The translations under genes were made by a program, and so were the position numbers. A stretch of 55,127 nt of DNA from Emticicia sp043780375 (GTDB taxonomy: Bacteria > Bacteroidota > Bacteroidia > Cytophagales > Spirosomataceae). Under the pieces are notes generated by a model. The model made no database searches, was not told the DNA's origin, and worked only from the letters and a program-made list of their open reading frames with translations. The stretch covers positions 1 through 55,127 of the forward strand of contig NZ_JAYWCU010000184.1 of NCBI RefSeq assembly GCF_043780375.1, written 5' to 3'. Below, piece by piece: positions 51,475 to 55,127 of this stretch. Every line of letters begins with the position of its first letter. Position 1 is the stretch's first letter.

Positions 51475-52659
51475 ATGAAAAAAATCTTATTTTTCTTTTT
51501 ATTGATTAGTCTAAAAATGTTTGGACAGTCTGTAACCATTGTGCCAAACGACCCCAACAAAACGGTTGAAATCCGAAAATCAGGTAAAGGATTTGAACAT
51601 CGTAACATTGATGGATTGGTAGGAATTGGCACTTGGGTAAATCAAGACTTTGCTTTCCTTCGAACCACAACTAACAATAATTTAAGTTTTGCGACAAACA
51701 ATGGAGGACCTCAAATGACATTGATGACCAACGGGCGTTTAGGTATCGGTTTTAATCTTATACCCGATGGTCAGTTGGACGTAGAAAGAGGCACAGGAAC
51801 AAGTGGCACGGCGGCTTTTCGTGGCACGCAATGGATTTCGCATTTCAATTATGCTACAAATGAAGGCACTTACATCAGAGGTGGTAAAACTGGCTCAAAA
51901 GTTTTTATCAACGATTTGGCAGGTTTGGGAAGTGTCGGTATTGGGCATAGCAATCCGAATGAATTATTAGACGTAAACGGCAGAATGAGAATTCGGCATA
52001 ATGGAAGTACTTCGGGACTTTGGTTGAGCAATTCTACCAATAGTTTGAGCAGTGCTGATGGAACATTTTTTGGCATGGAAACCGATAATAAGGTAGGTTT
52101 TTACATCGGAAATGCTTGGCGTTTTGGAGTAAATAGTTCGGGTGAAATTTCAACTTCCTCTATGGTCGGTTCGGGTTTTAGAATGGTTTTAGCCAGTCCT
52201 ACTGGTGTTCTTCTCTCTAATTTTCAGCCGCAAGTTTGGTCTATTACTGGTGGTGCTTTTGAGTCACTTACCAATGGCTCTGCTCAATTTTTTAAAACCT
52301 TCAATTCTGCAAATTTCACTTCGGGGTCTTCTATTATGGTTGCCCCAGTAAATCTGCCAACTGGTGTTAGTATTAGTGAAGTAGTTGTTTTTTATACAAA
52401 CTCAGACCCCACAAACACTTTAAGAGTAGAGTTGGGTGCTGAGGTTTTAGCAAATAGTAGTGCGGGGTCGGTAAGCAACCCAATAATTGCATCTAGGAAT
52501 TTAGGAACTGTAACTGGAATCCAAAGTGCATCTTTAACATTATCTCCCGCCGAATTATCCATCGATAATTCAAATAGAGCATATTTTATAAAAGTATCGT
52601 CAAATGTGTGGAGTAATAATATGGCCATTTATGGAGTCAAAATAACATATTCATACTAA
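51475..52659 (+). CDS. Secreted tail-fibre-like repeat protein (short form)
   Basis: A 394-residue exported paralogue of the 47220 protein; the first 22 residues of both are nearly identical (signal peptide of the same length). It keeps modules with RGTGTSGTAAFRGTQWISHFNY, YIRGGKTGSKVFINDLAGLG, VDVNGRMRIRHNGSTSGLWL and VGIGH. Its C-terminal third (about 250-394) differs, being a beta-rich domain (FTSGSSIMVAPVNLPTGVSI, VWSNNMAIYGVKITYSY) with no coiled coil or WPDYVF region. It was probably duplicated with its promoter and then given a new C-terminus. It stands alone; the next gene starts 80 bp later. Confidence 0.82.
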   Translation: MKKILFFFLLISLKMFGQSVTIVPNDPNKTVEIRKSGKGFEHRNIDGLVGIGTWVNQDFAFLRTTTNNNLSFATNNGGPQMTLMTNGRLGIGFNLIPDGQLDVERGTGTSGTAAFRGTQWISHFNYATNEGTYIRGGKTGSKVFINDLAGLGSVGIGHSNPNELLDVNGRMRIRHNGSTSGLWLSNSTNSLSSADGTFFGMETDNKVGFYIGNAWRFGVNSSGEISTSSMVGSGFRMVLASPTGVLLSNFQPQVWSITGGAFESLTNGSAQFFKTFNSANFTSGSSIMVAPVNLPTGVSISEVVVFYTNSDPTNTLRVELGAEVLANSSAGSVSNPIIASRNLGTVTGIQSASLTLSPAELSIDNSNRAYFIKVSSNVWSNNMAIYGVKITYSY

Positions 52660-52739
52660 AAATACAAACATAAAAAACTCATTAATTTTATCAAATTCTT
52701 TAGAAAATCGCTTAGATAAAAGCAAAAAATAATATAACT

Positions 52740-53489
52740 ATGAAAACTAACACACTTTTTATCTTTTTAGCCGCATTACTTTTTGGTTTCTCATGCAAGA
52801 AATCAGAAGTTGCTACCAGTGATTTCGCTTGCGACAAAATCGCTAAAATTACCAAACAATCGTTCGGGGATTTGGCGATGACCATTGAATATGTCAATGG
52901 AAAAATCTCGAAAGTTTATCGAGCCGATGGTAAAGGTTTAGTCGAAAACTATACTTATAAGTCCGCCACCGAGCTATTAATTACCCGTAATTTTACCGAT
53001 GGTAGCATAGGCAATACTTTCAATACTATTTTGAACGACAAAGGTTATTTCTTGCGATTTGTTACCGAAGGTTATTCTATTAACTATATCTATGATAATA
53101 ATGGATACTTGATAAGTAATGCGACAACTTACCCTAACGCAAGTCAAAATACCAATACTACTTATAGCTATCTCAATAATAATCGAACACAAGGTTTGAC
53201 CTTTACAAATAAGGTTTTGAGCTATACCGAAGATTTTACTTACTACGAAGACAAGCTCAATAAAGTTGATAATTTTGGCAATCAAAATCGCCCTGATTTT
53301 TATGGAAAGTTCTCAAATAATTTGGTAAAAACTTATAAAATCACTTATCCAGATAAGAAATTCGATTTATACGAATATTCGTATGAGCAAAATATCAATG
53401 GTTTTGTAAAAACTTTGACCGAAAAATACACCGACCAAACTGGCAAAATAACAAGCCAAGTGAATAAATACGAATACGTTTGTCTATAA
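52740..53489 (+). CDS. Lipoprotein with YD-like repeats
   Basis: A 249-residue protein with a signal peptide ending in a lipobox FGFSC (Cys19). The mature part is rich in short beta repeats with Asp/Asn-Gly turns (EYVNGKISKVYRADGKG, IYDNNGYLISNATTYP, YYEDKLNKVDNFG, EKYTDQTGKITSQVNKYEY), like the YD-repeat or DUF4595-like proteins of Bacteroidota. A Lys pair follows the lipid Cys. The stop is 13 bp before the LytTR gene, which suggests an operon. Function unknown; probably an outer-membrane lipoprotein. Confidence 0.8.
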   Translation: MKTNTLFIFLAALLFGFSCKKSEVATSDFACDKIAKITKQSFGDLAMTIEYVNGKISKVYRADGKGLVENYTYKSATELLITRNFTDGSIGNTFNTILNDKGYFLRFVTEGYSINYIYDNNGYLISNATTYPNASQNTNTTYSYLNNNRTQGLTFTNKVLSYTEDFTYYEDKLNKVDNFGNQNRPDFYGKFSNNLVKTYKITYPDKKFDLYEYSYEQNINGFVKTLTEKYTDQTGKITSQVNKYEYVCL

Positions 53490-53502
53490 AACCTCCGAAA
53501 CC

Positions 53503-53772
53503 ATGAAAAATACTATAAATAGAGAAAAAAAATATAACTCCGAAATGCTGTGGTTTAATCATCGCAAAAAGAGTGTTCATCCCGAAGAGGTTGTTTACCT
53601 CAAAAGTTATGAAAACTACACACGGTTTCATTTAAAAAGTGGACAAATCTTGTTGGCATCTTATACCATGAAGACTTATGAGCAAAAGCTTTCAACAAAA
53701 GGTGGCTTTACGAGAATTAATCGGGGAACATTACTGTCTTGTCCTGAAATAGGTTTACACAAATTTATGTAA
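53503..53772 (+). pseudogene. LytTR DNA-binding protein, interrupted by the IS3-family element
   Basis: The frame starts with a LytTR-type domain: MLWFNHRKKSVHPEEVVYLKS, YTRFHLKSGQILLASYTMKTYEQKL, GGFTRINRGTLL. A LytTR domain normally goes on for about 25-30 residues after this point. At 53735 the left terminal repeat of the IS begins, and the final residues (SCPEIGLHKFM) are encoded by the element, so the native gene is broken within the domain. The 3' part would lie right of the window. It follows the lipoprotein gene by 13 bp. Likely a transcriptional regulator that is now inactive. Confidence 0.82.
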
Positions 53773-53776
53773 ACAA

Positions 53777-54211
53777 ATGGCAAGAACCAAGACAAACAAG
53801 GGGTCGGGTTACAACCGACACAAGTTACATTATGATTCAGAATTCAAGTGGCGAGTATGCCACGAATATTTGAATGGAAATGAAACAAAATTAGCAGTAC
53901 AGCTACGAAACGGCATCAAAGGTAAGACGATGATAGTAGTTTGGTTGCGGCAATTTGGAATAAAAGACAAGCCAAAAACGTTAACACAAAGTGAACAATT
54001 AAGTTTAAATATGCCACAGCCAAAACCAGGAATAGTACAATTTTGTGAAACAGAACTTGATAGACTAAAAAAGGAGTTAGCTGAGGCTAAATTGCGGGCT
54101 GATGCCTATCAAAAGATGATAGAAATTGCCGAACAAGAATTCAAAATAGACATCAGAAAAAAGTTCGTTGCCAAACAATCTACGCCCTCAAAGAAACTCG
54201 ACCCGAAATAG
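53777..54211 (+). CDS. IS3-family transposase OrfA
   Basis: A 144-residue DNA-binding frame with an N-terminal HTH region (HYDSEFKWRVCHEYLNGNETKLAVQLRNGIKG and TMIVVWLRQFGIKD) and a C-terminal leucine-zipper-like coiled coil (TELDRLKKELAEAKLRADAYQKMIEIAEQEF). The region ends in DIRKKFVAKQ, as in other IS3 OrfA proteins. At 54157-54163 the sequence A AAA AAG is a canonical -1 slippery heptamer in the correct phase, so a fraction of ribosomes should shift into OrfB and make the full transposase. Confidence 0.93.
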   Translation: MARTKTNKGSGYNRHKLHYDSEFKWRVCHEYLNGNETKLAVQLRNGIKGKTMIVVWLRQFGIKDKPKTLTQSEQLSLNMPQPKPGIVQFCETELDRLKKELAEAKLRADAYQKMIEIAEQEFKIDIRKKFVAKQSTPSKKLDPK

Positions 54212-54213
54212 GT

Positions 54214-55101
54214 TTGGGTCGTTTATGTAGTTTGTTTGGCATAACTCGACAAGCATATTATCAATATTTTTGGAGAGAAAGTGACTATCAGATTGAAGAA
54301 GAATTACTCATACAAGAAGTAAGAACAATTCGTAAAAGGCAACCAATGATAGGCACACGAAAGTTGTATGGAATACTTGAGACATTTATAGTCAAACATC
54401 AAATAAAAGTAGGTAGGGATGCACTTTTTGACCTTTTAGCGAAAAATGGGATGCTTGTGAGGAGAAAAAAGAGAAAGGCTCAAACAACTTTTTCTGCTCA
54501 TTGGTTACGAAAATACCCTAATTTAATTAAAGGAATTGAGCCAATGAAGCCTAATCAAATATGGGTTGCTGACATTACTTACTTAGAAACAGAAATCGGA
54601 TTTGTGTATATCTCACTCATTACTGATGCTTACTCAAGAAAAATTGTTGGTTATCATGTGGCTGATAATCTTTTAGCAATTAGTTCGGTCGAAGCTCTAA
54701 AAATAGCATTAACAAATATGCCTAAAAATTTAGAAAGTCTAATTCATCATTCTGACAGAGGAATTCAATATTGTTCACAAGAATATGTAAACGTATTGCA
54801 GGATTATCAAATAAAAATCAGCATGACACAAAATGGAGACCCTTTGGAAAATGCAATTGCTGAAAGGGTAAACGGTATTCTAAAAAATGAACTTTTGCCG
54901 AATGAGATTGTCAAAAACTTGGAACACGCACAAAAATTGCTAAAAGAGATAGTATTGATTTACAATGATGAAAGACCGCACATGAGCGTCGCCCTTTTAA
55001 CTCCAAATCAAGCTCATCTACTTGATGGAAAATTGAAAAGATACTGGAAAAATTATTATAATAAATCAACTGTAAACCTATATCAGGATTTTCAACTATA
55101 A
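54214..55101 (+). CDS. IS3-family transposase OrfB (DDE catalytic domain)
   Basis: The -1 frame is open from before 54163 and reads YALKETRPEIGLGRLCSLF across the nominal TTG at 54214, so it is expressed by frameshifting from OrfA rather than from its own start. The catalytic core has all three acidic residues: D in WVADITYLE, D in HHSDRGIQYCSQ, and E in NAIAERVNGILKNE, and ends with YNDERPHMSVALLTPNQAH. This is an rve-type integrase fold of the IS3 family. It appears intact, so the element may be mobile. Confidence 0.94.
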   Translation: MGRLCSLFGITRQAYYQYFWRESDYQIEEELLIQEVRTIRKRQPMIGTRKLYGILETFIVKHQIKVGRDALFDLLAKNGMLVRRKKRKAQTTFSAHWLRKYPNLIKGIEPMKPNQIWVADITYLETEIGFVYISLITDAYSRKIVGYHVADNLLAISSVEALKIALTNMPKNLESLIHHSDRGIQYCSQEYVNVLQDYQIKISMTQNGDPLENAIAERVNGILKNELLPNEIVKNLEHAQKLLKEIVLIYNDERPHMSVALLTPNQAHLLDGKLKRYWKNYYNKSTVNLYQDFQL

Positions 55102-55127
55102 TTGTAAACTTATTTTAGGACAAGACA

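Larger units (their letters stand above)
53735..55127 (+). mobile_element. Complete IS3-family insertion sequence (1393 bp)
   Basis: The terminal inverted repeats match over 25 bp with two mismatches: left 53735-53759 and right 55103-55127, both beginning (read inward) TGTCTTGTCCT. Ends are TG...CA as in IS3. It carries two overlapping transposase frames with a canonical slippery heptamer. The right end coincides with the last base of the window, so the duplicated target on that side cannot be seen. It disrupts the LytTR gene. Confidence 0.93.

Noticed and set aside
1..55127. rRNA, tRNA, CRISPR arrays, replication or phage attachment sites
   Set aside because: I saw no cloverleaf, rRNA segment, CRISPR repeat, integrase or att-like duplication in reading the window.

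Overview
The window looks like chromosomal DNA of a Bacteroidota bacterium, most likely a Cytophagales relative. The evidence is low GC by eye, TAnnTTTG-type -7 promoter elements, almost no Shine-Dalgarno sequences, many secreted proteins with short signal peptides ending in AQ, CHU_C/FlgD-like and 3-coathanger C-terminal domains, carboxypeptidase-D-like regulatory domains, and LuxR/LytTR/OmpR-type regulators. I saw no rRNA, tRNA or CRISPR array. Most of it is ordinary core and accessory genome. Its most informative non-coding parts are promoter modules and small mobile elements.

Layout. 1-7.9 kb: two tandem S41 peptidases (the first cut by the window edge), a hypothetical gene, a 2OG-Fe(II) oxygenase, a SWIM/SNF2 helicase and an OmpA-like protein. 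8-12.5 kb: malate:quinone oxidoreductase, two broken GNAT acetyltransferase genes, a lactonase-type beta-propeller, a NimA-like flavin-binding protein and a small protein. 12.5-17 kb: a small secreted protein with HNYK repeats, an OmpR-type response regulator/histidine kinase pair, and a helical protein of unknown function. The HNYK gene and the regulator pair share a nearly identical operator-promoter module, so the HNYK protein is a probable regulon member.

17-22 kb: a compact operon (periplasmic nucleoside hydrolase, ribokinase, secreted ADP-ribosylglycohydrolase, 10-TM sugar permease) that reads as a ribose/nucleoside scavenging system. 22-29 kb: a 1680-residue modular secreted protein with a GH42-like end, and an ABC exporter. 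29-35.5 kb: a charged secreted protein behind a five-fold 10-bp phased TTAA array, DUF1569 and YciI-like genes, methylmalonyl-CoA mutase, an orphan IS630-type HTH, and a membrane-anchored Ppx/GppA-like actin-fold protein. 35.5-44.2 kb: a lamin-tail protein coupled to a Lys/Ala-rich histone-like protein, MgtC, two lipoproteins, threonine synthase, carA, a CarboxypepD_reg protein, CdsA and DUF2007.

44.3-53.7 kb: a LuxR-type response regulator and a TPR histidine kinase that overlap tail to tail, then a surface-protein island of two tail-fibre-like proteins and a large BNR propeller. The two tail-fibre-like genes have duplicated promoters, each carrying the palindrome ACGGTTTACCGT centred 67.5 bp before the start codon. 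A lipoprotein and a LytTR gene follow. The LytTR gene is interrupted by a complete IS3-family element (53735-55127) whose right terminal repeat ends at the last base of the window.

Two copies of a 160-bp MITE-like element (19036-19195 and 29094-29253, opposite orientation) share 17-bp perfect terminal inverted repeats and are flanked by 3-bp repeats. One of them supplies the stop codon of the neighbouring gene.
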